From NCBI GenBank assembly GCA_900541315.1, contig UQJF01000004.1, positions 1 to 57,641 of the forward strand: a DNA stretch of 57,641 bases, written 5' to 3'. The notes under the pieces are model-generated. The model was given only the letters and a program-made list of their open reading frames with translations, was not told the DNA's origin and did no database searches. Of the stretch, positions 19,397 to 27,360 are shown one piece after another. Position 1 is the first letter of the stretch. Each line of letters begins with the position of its first letter. This DNA comes from an uncultured Clostridium sp. GTDB taxonomy: Bacteria > Bacillota > Clostridia > Lachnospirales > Lachnospiraceae. The position numbers and the translations under genes are program-made.

Positions 19397-20371
19397 ATGA
19401 TCAATATTGAACATGTAAGCAAACAATTTGGCAGCCTTCAGGTGCTGGAGGATATTTCCATTAACATTGAACAGGGAGATATCTTTGGAATTATCGGACA
19501 GAGCGGTGCCGGTAAATCTACATTGCTGCGCTGTATAAATGGACTGGAAAAGTATAACGGCGGTTCTATTACAGTAGATGGAAAGGAAATTGCAGGTCTG
19601 AGTCAGAAACAGCTTCAGTTGGTACGCAAGGACATGGGAATGATCTTCCAGAACTTCAATCTGTTAGGCCGTCTGAATGTGTATGATAATATTGCTCTTC
19701 CTCTTCAGTTCTGGGGACAGAATAAGAACAGCAAAGAAAATCATGCCCGTATTATGGAGCTGTTAGATCTGGTTGGTTTAAAGGATAAGGTAAACAGTTA
19801 TCCGAAACAGCTTTCCGGCGGACAGAAGCAGAGAGTGGCAATCGCAAGAGCCCTGGTCTTAAATCCAAAGATCCTTCTTTGTGATGAAGCGACCTCCGCT
19901 CTGGACCCCCAGATTACAAAGGGTATCCTGGCACTGCTTTCCAAGATCAACAAAGAACTGGGAATTACCATTGTTGTGGTAACACATCAGATGGAAGTTG
20001 TAAAAGAGATCTGCAATAAGGTTGCATTCTTAAAAAATGGTAAAATGATCGCTGCCGGAAAACCGGAAGAATTGTTTGTGGCACCAAATAAGGATGTTCA
20101 GGAGTTTGTAGGTGACAGTGTGGAATTTCTTCCAAAAGACGGTGTCAATGTCCGTCTGTTCTTTAACGATGAAACAGCCAGCGACAGCGCTATTACTCAT
20201 CTGGCACATGACCTGGGCATCAATTTTGGTATCTGTCAGGGAAAACTGGAGAACTTCCGTGGAACCATTATGGGAAGCCTGGTGATCAATGTAACAGAAG
20301 CAGATAAAGAGCGTGTGACTGCATGGCTCACAGACAGAGGTATCTTATGGGAGGTGCTTGAAAATGTATGA
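19397..20371 (+). CDS. metN: Methionine ABC transporter ATP-binding protein
   Basis: A 324-residue ABC ATPase driving methionine import. Walker A GQSGAGKST (about residue 36), Q-loop NFNLL, signature LSGGQKQR and Walker B ILLCDEATSALD are all intact. The C-terminal region from about residue 250 (VRLFFNDETASDSAITHLA) is the NIL regulatory domain, where cytoplasmic methionine binds and inhibits transport. It overlaps metI by eight bases. AGGAG lies before ATG. Confidence 0.95.
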   Translation: MINIEHVSKQFGSLQVLEDISINIEQGDIFGIIGQSGAGKSTLLRCINGLEKYNGGSITVDGKEIAGLSQKQLQLVRKDMGMIFQNFNLLGRLNVYDNIALPLQFWGQNKNSKENHARIMELLDLVGLKDKVNSYPKQLSGGQKQRVAIARALVLNPKILLCDEATSALDPQITKGILALLSKINKELGITIVVVTHQMEVVKEICNKVAFLKNGKMIAAGKPEELFVAPNKDVQEFVGDSVEFLPKDGVNVRLFFNDETASDSAITHLAHDLGINFGICQGKLENFRGTIMGSLVINVTEADKERVTAWLTDRGILWEVLENV

Positions 20372-20999
20372 TGTAATTATGAAAGCCTTTGGGCAGACTG
20401 TATATATGGTCATTGGCTCTACCCTTTTTTCCGTGATCTTAGGTTTTATCCCAGCCATTGTGCTCACAGTAACAGCACCGGACGGCCTGCGGCCTAATAA
20501 GATCATTTATGGGATCTTAGATATCCTTGTAAATGTATTCCGCAGCTTCCCATTTATCATTTTAATGGTTATCGTCATCCCGTTTACCCGTATGATCGCA
20601 GGAAAAGCCATTGGTACAAAGGCAGCTTTAGTGCCTCTGACCATTTCCGCAATTCCTTTTGTAGCCAGAGTTATTGAATCTGCTCTCCGCAGCGTAGATC
20701 ACGGTCTTATTGAAGCCGCCCGTTCCTTTGGAGCAGGAGATCTGCAGATCATTTTCCGTGTATATTTAAAAGAAGCTCTTCCGGCTATTCTTTCCGGTAT
20801 TACGCTGACTATGATCAGTCTGATCGGTTACAGCGCAATGGGTGGTGCCATTGGTGCCGGCGGTCTGGGTGACGTGGCTATACGTTATGGCTACCAGGCG
20901 TATAAAATGCCATATCTGGTAACTACCAGTATTGTGCTGATCATTTTTGTGCAGGTGATCCAGAGTATAGGAAATCTGCTGTATAAGAAATTATCATGA
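20364..20999 (+). CDS. metI: Methionine ABC transporter permease
   Basis: A 211-residue inner-membrane permease of the MetI type, with about five helices and the EAA loop (IEAARSFGAGDLQIIFRVYLKEALPAI) that contacts MetN. GGGAGG at 20349-20354 supports ATG 20364, which overlaps the end of metN, so translation is coupled. An in-frame TTG at 20358 is an alternative start. It ends the met operon; a repeat and a bidirectional terminator follow. Confidence 0.94.
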   Translation: MYDVIMKAFGQTVYMVIGSTLFSVILGFIPAIVLTVTAPDGLRPNKIIYGILDILVNVFRSFPFIILMVIVIPFTRMIAGKAIGTKAALVPLTISAIPFVARVIESALRSVDHGLIEAARSFGAGDLQIIFRVYLKEALPAILSGITLTMISLIGYSAMGGAIGAGGLGDVAIRYGYQAYKMPYLVTTSIVLIIFVQVIQSIGNLLYKKLS

Positions 21000-21004
21000 T
21001 ACCA

Positions 21005-21123
21005 GGGTCAAAAGGTCAGAAATCCGATGCAAGCTTGCTTGCAGGAGGATTTTTGAACTTGGGACCCGCCAAAAACATGAGTAAGAAGCCATTTTTGGAA
21101 GAAAAAATGAGCGGATTACGAAT
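21005..21123 (+). repeat. Composite intergenic repeat, copy R4
   Basis: Two modules abut here. The first, 21005-21067, is a long imperfect hairpin (GGGTC/GACCC at the base, AAATCC/GGATTT within) matching the reverse complement of the terminator at 1588-1632. The second, 21073-21123, matches 4253-4304 of R1 (ACATGAGTAAG through GCGGATTACGAAT). The following CAACATCAT resembles the end of R3. Confidence 0.65.
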
Positions 21124-21147
21124 CAACATCATTATCATAAATCTATA

Positions 21148-21208
21148 TAAAAAAGCAGCTGCTTTGCCACAGCCCCATATGAAAGGGCTGACAGAGCAGC
21201 TGTTTTTT
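21148..21208. terminator. Bidirectional terminator between metI and feoB
   Basis: An A-run plus GCAGCTGCT on the left pairs with AGCAGCTG plus a T-run on the right, with an inner AGCCC/GGGCT hairpin. It can end both convergent transcripts. Confidence 0.85.
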
Positions 21209-21236
21209 ATATCCACAAAACAGGGACTGGTCTTAT

Positions 21237-23612
21237 CTATGTAAATAACAGGCCGGACATGCAAAATCCCCCAACAAGATAAACCACATAAGCGGCGATC
21301 CATGCAATGGCACATTGCAAAAGCACTACGGCCAGTGCCCATTTTCCGCCAAGCTCTCTCTTAATAGAGGCTATAGCGGCGATACATGGGGTATACAGCA
21401 GGCAGAATACTAACAGGCTGGCTGCAGACAATGGTGTAATGCTGGAAACCAGAATACTGGTTTTTCCAAAAAGGATGGATAATGTGGAGACTACACTTTC
21501 TTTTGCCAGAAATCCGGTAATAAGTGCTGTGGTGATACGCCAGTCACCCAGACCCATTGGATGCATCAAAGGTGCGGCCAGACCGGAGATCATAGCCAGG
21601 ATGCTGTCTTTTGAGTCGGTCACAATGTTCAAATGCAGGTCAAATGTCTGCAGGAACCAGATCACCAGAGTAGCTATGAAAATAACGGTAAAAGCCCTCT
21701 GAAGGAAATCTTTTGCTTTATCCCACAGAAGATGTCCCACATTTTTAGCACCTGGCATGCGGTAATTTGGAAGCTCCATAACAAAAGGAACGGCCTCTCC
21801 TTTAAAAAGAGTGCTGCGGAAAATAAGTGCCATGAGGATCCCGATAATGATACCGCTGAAATATAAAGCTACCATCACCAGTGCACCATTTCCAGGGAAG
21901 AAAGCTGCAGTAAAAAAAGCATAAATGGGCAGTTTTGCAGAACAGCTCATAAATGGGGTCAGCAGGATGGTCATTTTACGGTCACGTTCCGATGGCAGTG
22001 TACGGCTTGCCATAACGCCCGGTACAGTACAGCCGAAACCTACCAGCATAGGAACAATACTCCGGCCGGACAGACCGATCTTTCGCAGAAGTTTATCCAT
22101 TACAAAGGCCACCCGCGCCATGTAGCCGCTGTCTTCCAGAAGGGACAGGAAGAAAAACAGGGTAACAATAACAGGAAGGAAGCTTAACACACTTCCAACA
22201 CCATTAAAAATACCATCCATAACGAGAGAATGGATCACAGGATTTACATTCCACTGAATGAGAGAATGATCTACAAGAGTGGAAAAAGCAGAGATCCCGC
22301 TGTCTAACAGGTCTGATAGAAATGATCCGATGACACCAAAGGTAAGGTAAAATACAAGACCCATGATACCGGCAAAGCAGGGGATTGCTGTGTATTTTCC
22401 AGTAAGGATCTTATCCATTTTTACGCTTCGCAGATGTTCCTTGCTTTCACGGGGTTTGATCACAGAGGAATCGCATATCTTCTCGATAAAATCAAAACGC
22501 ATATGGGCGATCGCCGCTGCACGGTCAAGTCCACGTTCTGTTTCCATCTGCTGGATGATATGTTCCAGCATTTCTTTTTCATTTGTATCCAGATTGAGAC
22601 TGCTCATGATCAGAGGATCGCCTTCAGCCAGTTTGGAAGCGGCAAAACGGACCGGGATCCGGGCTGCTTTTGCATGGTCTTCGATCAGATGCATAATGGC
22701 ATGGAGGCAGCGGTGGACAGCACCGCCATCATCATTTACATCGCACAGGTCCATTTCTTTTGGCTGCTCCTGATATTTGGCAACATGAACAGCATGCTGT
22801 ACCAGTTCATCGATACCTTCATTTTTAGCAGCAGAAATAGGAATGACTGGAATACCAAGCATTTCCTCCATCTGGTTTACAAGAATGGAACCGCCATTTT
22901 CCCGTACCTCATCCATCATATTTAAGGCAAGTACCATGGGAATATCCAGTTCCATTAACTGCATGGTCAGGTACAGGTTTCGCTCAATATTTGTGGCATC
23001 TACTATATTGATGATACCCTTTGGGTGTTCATCTAACAGAAAGCTTCTGGTGACCAGTTCTTCGCTGGAGTAAGGTGACATGGAGTAGATACCGGGAAGG
23101 TCCGTTACAGAAGTATTACTGTATCCCCGGATCACACCATCTTTCCGGTCAACTGTTACACCTGGAAAGTTTCCAACATGCTGGCTGGAACCTGTCAGCT
23201 GGTTAAATAATGTAGTCTTACCACAGTTCTGGTTTCCTGCCAGGGCAAATGTAAGTATTTCTGTATCAGGAAGGGGATTTTCCGTGGATTTTTCATGGAA
23301 TTTTCCGCCTTCACCAAGTCCGGGATGAGGAATGGGCCGCTGTGCCTGAAGCACTGGCTCCTTTGACGTGCTGGCGGGCTGAGGGTCTCTTACATCTGTA
23401 ATCTCAATTTTTTCTGCATCTGCAAGGCGCAGAGTAAGTTCATAGCTATGGATACGCAGTTCCATAGGGTCGCCCATAGGGGCGTATTTGACCATGGTCA
23501 CTTCCCCTTTTGGGATAAGGCCCATGTCTAAAAAGTGCTGGCGCAGAGCTCCTTCCCCGCCAACCGAAAGTATAGTTGCAGTTTTTCCAATGGGTAGATC
23601 GCGAAGTGTCAT
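21237..23612 (-). CDS. feoB: Ferrous iron transporter, FeoA-FeoB fusion
   Basis: A 791-residue GTPase-coupled ferrous iron importer. Residues 1-75 are a FeoA-like SH3 domain (LRDLPIGKTATILSV) fused by a Pro-rich linker to the FeoB G domain: G1 GNQNCGKTT, switch FPGVTVDRK, G3 DLPG and G4 NMMD. The GDI domain follows, then the membrane half with the Gate motifs (GFGCTVPGVMASRTL, TPFMSCSAKLPIYAF, LLYTPCIAAIASIKRE). AAGGAG at 23619-23624 precedes ATG 23612. The promoter has a Fur-like box and the 5' UTR an 11-bp hairpin. No separate feoA or feoC is nearby. Confidence 0.96.
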   Translation of the reverse strand: MTLRDLPIGKTATILSVGGEGALRQHFLDMGLIPKGEVTMVKYAPMGDPMELRIHSYELTLRLADAEKIEITDVRDPQPASTSKEPVLQAQRPIPHPGLGEGGKFHEKSTENPLPDTEILTFALAGNQNCGKTTLFNQLTGSSQHVGNFPGVTVDRKDGVIRGYSNTSVTDLPGIYSMSPYSSEELVTRSFLLDEHPKGIINIVDATNIERNLYLTMQLMELDIPMVLALNMMDEVRENGGSILVNQMEEMLGIPVIPISAAKNEGIDELVQHAVHVAKYQEQPKEMDLCDVNDDGGAVHRCLHAIMHLIEDHAKAARIPVRFAASKLAEGDPLIMSSLNLDTNEKEMLEHIIQQMETERGLDRAAAIAHMRFDFIEKICDSSVIKPRESKEHLRSVKMDKILTGKYTAIPCFAGIMGLVFYLTFGVIGSFLSDLLDSGISAFSTLVDHSLIQWNVNPVIHSLVMDGIFNGVGSVLSFLPVIVTLFFFLSLLEDSGYMARVAFVMDKLLRKIGLSGRSIVPMLVGFGCTVPGVMASRTLPSERDRKMTILLTPFMSCSAKLPIYAFFTAAFFPGNGALVMVALYFSGIIIGILMALIFRSTLFKGEAVPFVMELPNYRMPGAKNVGHLLWDKAKDFLQRAFTVIFIATLVIWFLQTFDLHLNIVTDSKDSILAMISGLAAPLMHPMGLGDWRITTALITGFLAKESVVSTLSILFGKTSILVSSITPLSAASLLVFCLLYTPCIAAIASIKRELGGKWALAVVLLQCAIAWIAAYVVYLVGGFCMSGLLFT

Positions 23613-23626
23613 ACAAGGCTCCTTTT

Positions 23627-23671
23627 ATTGCCCCTGGAGTAACGGAAACATGTTTCTGCACCAGGGGCAAT
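23627..23671 (-). promoter_or_regulatory. 5' UTR hairpin of feoB
   Basis: ATTGCCCCTGG (23627-23637) and CCAGGGGCAAT (23661-23671) form a perfect 11-bp stem ending next to the ribosome site. The loop holds a palindromic GAAACATGTTTC. There is no T-run, so it is an mRNA stability or translation element rather than a terminator. Confidence 0.6.
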
Positions 23672-23674
23672 TAT

Positions 23675-23689
23675 TGATAAAAATTATCA
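23675..23689 (-). promoter_or_regulatory. Fur-like iron box for feoB
   Basis: TGATAAAAATTATCA is a near-perfect match to the 7-1-7 Fur core (TGATAATnATTATCA). It lies just downstream of the feoB -10, where a repressor would block transcription under iron-replete conditions. Confidence 0.75.
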
Positions 23690-23705
23690 TTTTTTTTACT
23701 TGTCT

Positions 23706-23734
23706 AACGTATGACACGAAAGAAGATTTGTCAA
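23706..23734 (-). promoter_or_regulatory. feoB promoter
   Basis: On the minus strand, TTGACA (23729-23734) and TACGTT (23706-23711) are spaced by 17 bases. The -35 begins within eight bases of the end of the upstream putP-like gene. Confidence 0.65.
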
Positions 23735-23741
23735 GACTTTC

Positions 23742-25277
23742 TTATTTTCCTAAAGAATCAAACTCATCATAGATTTCTTTTGAAGGCTCTTTTGTAAGAA
23801 GAGAGACGATGATGATAGCAAGGCAGGAAAGGATAAATGCGGGAAGCAATTCATAAATATTGAAATTTCCACCTAATGGGCGTACCAGATACTTCCATAC
23901 AAAGACCATGATGCCGCCGGTAAGCATACCAGCCAGTGCGCCCTGCATATTAGTGCGGCGCCAGAAGAGAGCAAATAGTACCAGAGGTCCGAAGGAGGCT
24001 CCAAAGCCGGCCCATGCAAAGGATACGATAGTAAATACAGAGCTGTCCGGGTTCCATGCCAGAAAAACAGCAACAATGGCAATTCCCATAACAGTGAAGC
24101 GGGCTGCATTCATGGAAGCAGCAGTGCTCATTTTGATCTTTAAAAAGTCCTGGAGCAGGTTCTGGGATACACCGGAAGCAGCAGTTAAAAGCTGGGAATC
24201 AGCAGTTGACATGGTACATGCCAGGATGCCAGCAAGGACAACGCCTGCGATCAGTGACAGTAAGAAGCCGTTCTGTCCAAGAAGATGGGCAAACTGGATG
24301 ATAACAGTTTCAGACTGGGAACTGGTGGTAAACATGGGGATAGAACCTGCTACAGAAGCACCGTATCCGATGATACCGATGAGAATGGCAACACACATGG
24401 AGATCAGTACCCATACAGTTGCGATCCGGCGGGAAAGCACCAGTTTCTTTTCCTCTTCAATAGCCATGAAACGAAGAAGGATATGGGGCATACCGAAGTA
24501 GCCAAGCCCCCATGCAAGTGTAGATATAATGGAAAACAGGCTGTATGGTGCAGCAGAGGCAGCTGCCCTGTCGTGAAGCTGGGTCATGGAAAGATAACCG
24601 GCTAAAGATGTAGCGTTGTTTACAACTTCGTTCCAGCCGCCAGCCATATGGATGCCATAAAATACGATGACTATCAGGGAAATGGACATAACCACGCTCT
24701 GGATCAGATCCGTAGTGGAAACTGCCATGAAGCCGCCCATGACTGTATAGCCTACGATAACAACCGCACCAATGATCATGGCAATATGGTAGTCAGTGCC
24801 AAAAAGACTGGAAAACAGTGTTCCGATAGCTTTGAATCCGGATGCCGTATAAGGAATAAAGAAAATAAGGATGATAATGGCAGAAATGCACATCAGGATA
24901 TTCTTATCGTCCTTAAAACGACGGGAAAAGAAATCGGGAATAGTAATGGCATTACATATGATGGAGTAACGGCGCAGGCGCTGCGCTACGATCAGCCAGT
25001 TTAAATAAGTACCGATGCCCAGGCCGATAGCGGTCCAGCCTGCGTCTGCAATACCGGTGAGATAGGCAACACCTGGCAGTCCCATTAACAGCCAGCTGCT
25101 CATATCAGAGGCTTCTGCACTCATAGCTGTTACAAAGGGGCCAAGCTTTCTGCCGCCCAGATAGAAATCATCAGCGGAATCACCGCTGCCTTTTTTGCTG
25201 AAATAGAATCCTACATACACCATTGCAAGCAGATAGACTACAATGGCTGTCAGGATACCAACCTGTCCTGAGAGCAT
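23742..25277 (-). CDS. putP: Sodium/proline symporter (PutP type)
   Basis: A 511-residue sodium:solute symporter with about 13 helices. The N-terminal SADDFYLGGRKLGPFVTAMSAEASDMSSWLLMG region and the sodium-site segment ACTMSTADSQLLTAASG match PutP. CGAGGAGGAATAAT directly before ATG 25277 (MLSGQVGIL) selects this start over an upstream ATG at 25373. It ends with the usual charged tail (EIYDEFDSLGK). Proline is the most likely substrate. It has its own promoter and a 5' UTR hairpin, and feoB follows with a separate promoter. Confidence 0.9.
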   Translation of the reverse strand: MLSGQVGILTAIVVYLLAMVYVGFYFSKKGSGDSADDFYLGGRKLGPFVTAMSAEASDMSSWLLMGLPGVAYLTGIADAGWTAIGLGIGTYLNWLIVAQRLRRYSIICNAITIPDFFSRRFKDDKNILMCISAIIILIFFIPYTASGFKAIGTLFSSLFGTDYHIAMIIGAVVIVGYTVMGGFMAVSTTDLIQSVVMSISLIVIVFYGIHMAGGWNEVVNNATSLAGYLSMTQLHDRAAASAAPYSLFSIISTLAWGLGYFGMPHILLRFMAIEEEKKLVLSRRIATVWVLISMCVAILIGIIGYGASVAGSIPMFTTSSQSETVIIQFAHLLGQNGFLLSLIAGVVLAGILACTMSTADSQLLTAASGVSQNLLQDFLKIKMSTAASMNAARFTVMGIAIVAVFLAWNPDSSVFTIVSFAWAGFGASFGPLVLFALFWRRTNMQGALAGMLTGGIMVFVWKYLVRPLGGNFNIYELLPAFILSCLAIIIVSLLTKEPSKEIYDEFDSLGK

Positions 25278-25299
25278 AATATTATTCCTCCTCGAAATA

Positions 25300-25346
25300 A
25301 TGTTCTCCCGTAGCCTTTCATGCACAGAAAGATTCCGGGAGAACAT
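25300..25346 (-). promoter_or_regulatory. 5' UTR hairpin of the putP-like gene
   Basis: ATGTTCTCCCG (25300-25310) pairs with CGGGAGAACAT (25336-25346), with an inner CTTTC/GAAAG. It stands just before the GAGGAGG ribosome site, the same layout as at feoB. Confidence 0.6.
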
Positions 25347-25359
25347 AATATTGAGGACG

Positions 25360-25388
25360 ATTATAGCATACATAAAAATAGACTACAA
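25360..25388 (-). promoter_or_regulatory. Promoter of the putP-like gene
   Basis: On the minus strand, TTGTAG (25383-25388), a 17-base spacer and a perfect TATAAT (25360-25365) with TGC extension. The rest of 25389-25543 is AT-rich and shows nothing recognisable. Confidence 0.75.
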
Positions 25389-25543
25389 TACAGAATGAAG
25401 TATAGAATAAATGTTGTACGAATACTAAATTAATATGATAAAAATCAAGTATTTATATAGAAAAAATAACTGTACGATTATAAAAAATAAAACTTATACA
25501 AAAAACAAGAATTAAAATAATATCACCAGCAGGATGTACACTT

Positions 25544-26128
25544 TTAAGGAAGAAAGCTGCTTAAAAATCCCGGAAGGACCTTTGCGCTGTATTCTGTCAG
25601 GGCATATTCTCCTGCGCAGAGACACCAGTCATAAAGAAGGGCCCGTTCGCAGAGCGCATACAGCTTTACCATTTCATTTACATTGGAACGGCTGCTTAAC
25701 TGGCCTTCAGACTGACCTTTGGCGATGATCTTTCGCAGCAGCTTGTAATAGATCCGGTTGTGGTCTAACAGATGTTTTTCCCCATTGGTAGTCAGCTGGG
25801 TAGAATAAAGCCTTGCTAACAGGTCCAGGGAAATGCTGTCCTCGATCATATGAAAAAGTTCCCTGTTTAAAAACAGCAGCTGCTCCATAGCAGTCATTTC
25901 CGGTGTCAGAAGTCCGGTGAGTTCCTCGTATTTCTCATCAAAAAGAGAGCTTAAAGTAGAAAGAAGGGCATCTTTGCCGTCAAAATAGTGGTAAAAAGAG
26001 CCTTTGGAAGTACCAGAAAGCTCGATGATCTCTTCTACCGTTGTATCTTCATATCCCTGCTCATAAAACAGCTTCCAGGCTGCACTTACAATGCGTCCCC
26101 GGGTGTTGCGGTTGGATTTTTTGGCCAT
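25544..26128 (-). CDS. TetR/AcrR family transcriptional regulator
   Basis: A 194-residue TetR-type repressor. The N-terminal DNA-binding domain is clear: RGRIVSAAWKLFYEQGYEDT, then the HTH VEEIIELSGTSKGSFYHYF with KDALL. The C-terminal ligand domain is not assignable. It begins 35 bases after the end of the LysR gene on the same strand, with GGGGGAAC before ATG, and could be cotranscribed with it. The target may be the downstream putP-like gene, but I see no operator that proves this. Confidence 0.9.
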   Translation of the reverse strand: MAKKSNRNTRGRIVSAAWKLFYEQGYEDTTVEEIIELSGTSKGSFYHYFDGKDALLSTLSSLFDEKYEELTGLLTPEMTAMEQLLFLNRELFHMIEDSISLDLLARLYSTQLTTNGEKHLLDHNRIYYKLLRKIIAKGQSEGQLSSRSNVNEMVKLYALCERALLYDWCLCAGEYALTEYSAKVLPGFLSSFLP

Positions 26129-26163
26129 GTTTTTGTTCCCCCACTTTTAGTAAGATATAAAAT

Positions 26164-27129
26164 TTATTTACAAAACATCAGCTGACAGCTTGGAATGGAA
26201 AAGATGGAGTCTGTATGTATAACCTGATTTAATAACTCGATAAAATAGGTTGCCTGCATAGATAAAGGCATTTTTTTCAGGTAACAATAGCATCGTTTAC
26301 GTATGTAAAGAGGATTGTCCAGAGAAAAGTACGCCATGGGCTGTATAAGCTGCATACGTAAAGGTGTTTTAACAGGACAAAAGACCATACCGACTCCGGC
26401 TGAGGCAATTTTAACAGCAGTTTCGTTCCGGCTGATCTCCAATACAATATTAGGAAAAAGTTTATGCCTTTGAAACATAGCTGCTGCAACGGCTCCGATT
26501 CCTAACTGAGTTGGACATACAATAAAGTTTTCATGCCGGATTTTAGAGGACTCCAGGTAGTAAGGTGTAAGAGGGGAATTAGCGGTAAGGTTAATGGTTT
26601 TACATAATGGATGTGAATAGGGAACAGCCAGTATGATTGGATCTTCCATAAAAGTTTCCGTGCAAATTTCACTGTCCTGATAATAGGAGGTTACAATAGC
26701 CAGTTCGATTTTTTCTTCTTTTAGTAATTGGATCAGTTTTTCATTATGTTCTTCTATAAAATGAAGTTCAACATTGGGATGTCGCTGCTTAAATGTGGGA
26801 AGTATATAGGGCAGTACCTGGGCGGAAAATTCTGGAGTAAGACCGCAGGTAAAGGATCCTTTTAAAGTTAGTTCCTGTTTTTTTATATCATTTAAAAGCG
26901 CATCCTCCAGATTGGAAATGGTAGAAGCAGCTTCTATAAAACGCCTTCCAGATTCTGTAAGTGTAATAGGTGTTGTAGAGCGGTTAAAAAGACGGACACC
27001 AAGATCTTCTTCCAGGCGGTTGATATATTTTGTTAAGGCCGGCTGTGTAATGCATAAAGAGGCAGCTGCTTTTCTCATATTTCGGTAATTTGCAACTGCA
27101 AGTACATATTTGTAGGAGATATTGATCAT
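26164..27129 (-). CDS. LysR family transcriptional regulator, divergent from the peptide operon
   Basis: A 321-residue LysR regulator. The winged HTH occupies residues 1-60 (YKYVLAVANYRNMRKAAASL, then LTKYINRLEEDLGVRLF) and the co-inducer domain the rest (IELAIVTSY, GVGMVFCP). GGAGGAA before ATG 27129 fixes the start; an ATG at 27204 gives a non-homologous N-terminal extension. It is divergent from the nine-gene peptide operon beginning at 27361 and is the obvious candidate regulator. A 19-bp palindrome upstream of its start may be its binding site. Confidence 0.9.
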   Translation of the reverse strand: MINISYKYVLAVANYRNMRKAAASLCITQPALTKYINRLEEDLGVRLFNRSTTPITLTESGRRFIEAASTISNLEDALLNDIKKQELTLKGSFTCGLTPEFSAQVLPYILPTFKQRHPNVELHFIEEHNEKLIQLLKEEKIELAIVTSYYQDSEICTETFMEDPIILAVPYSHPLCKTINLTANSPLTPYYLESSKIRHENFIVCPTQLGIGAVAAAMFQRHKLFPNIVLEISRNETAVKIASAGVGMVFCPVKTPLRMQLIQPMAYFSLDNPLYIRKRCYCYLKKMPLSMQATYFIELLNQVIHTDSIFSIPSCQLMFCK

Positions 27130-27157
27130 AAAACATTCCTCCGCAGGATAATACATA

Positions 27158-27176
27158 TGATAACAATATGTTATCA
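27158..27176. promoter_or_regulatory. LysR-type operator palindrome
   Basis: TGATAACAATATGTTATCA has 7-bp arms around AATAT. It lies between the divergent LysR gene and the peptide operon promoter, about 20 bases upstream of the operon's -35, a classic LysR activation position. Confidence 0.65.
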
Positions 27177-27196
27177 AAAGTTGAGAATAAATGTCA

Positions 27197-27226
27197 TTGG
27201 ACATAACCTTTTATTTATAATATACT
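27197..27226 (+). promoter_or_regulatory. Promoter of the peptide-utilisation operon
   Basis: TTGGAC (27197-27202) and TATACT (27221-27226) are spaced by 18 bases. The weak -35 agrees with LysR activation. Confidence 0.55.
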
Positions 27227-27273
27227 GCAAATATACAAAAAGTAAACGAAAATTTAGAAAAAAACTGCAAAGA

Positions 27274-27309
27274 CGCAAGAAAAACCTGTGTATTTTCTGC
27301 GCTTTTTTT
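27274..27309 (+). terminator. Leader terminator/attenuator of the peptide operon
   Basis: CGC-AGAAAA pairs with TTTTCTGCG (one bulged A), followed by CTTTTTTT. No plus-strand gene lies upstream, so this terminator sits in the operon's own leader between the promoter and ATG 27361, which implies attenuation. Confidence 0.6.
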
Positions 27310-27360
27310 ATAATTTCTAAGATTACAAATTAATGTGATAAATTGATAAAGGAGGTACGC

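Noticed and set aside
23488..25004. Plus-strand open frames opposite feoB and the putP-like gene
   Set aside because: They mirror the codon pattern of the real minus-strand genes and have no homologous features.
27158..27204. Extending the 26164-27129 LysR gene to an upstream ATG at 27204
   Set aside because: The added 25 residues do not fit the LysR N-terminus, and the strong GGAGGAA site selects ATG 27129.
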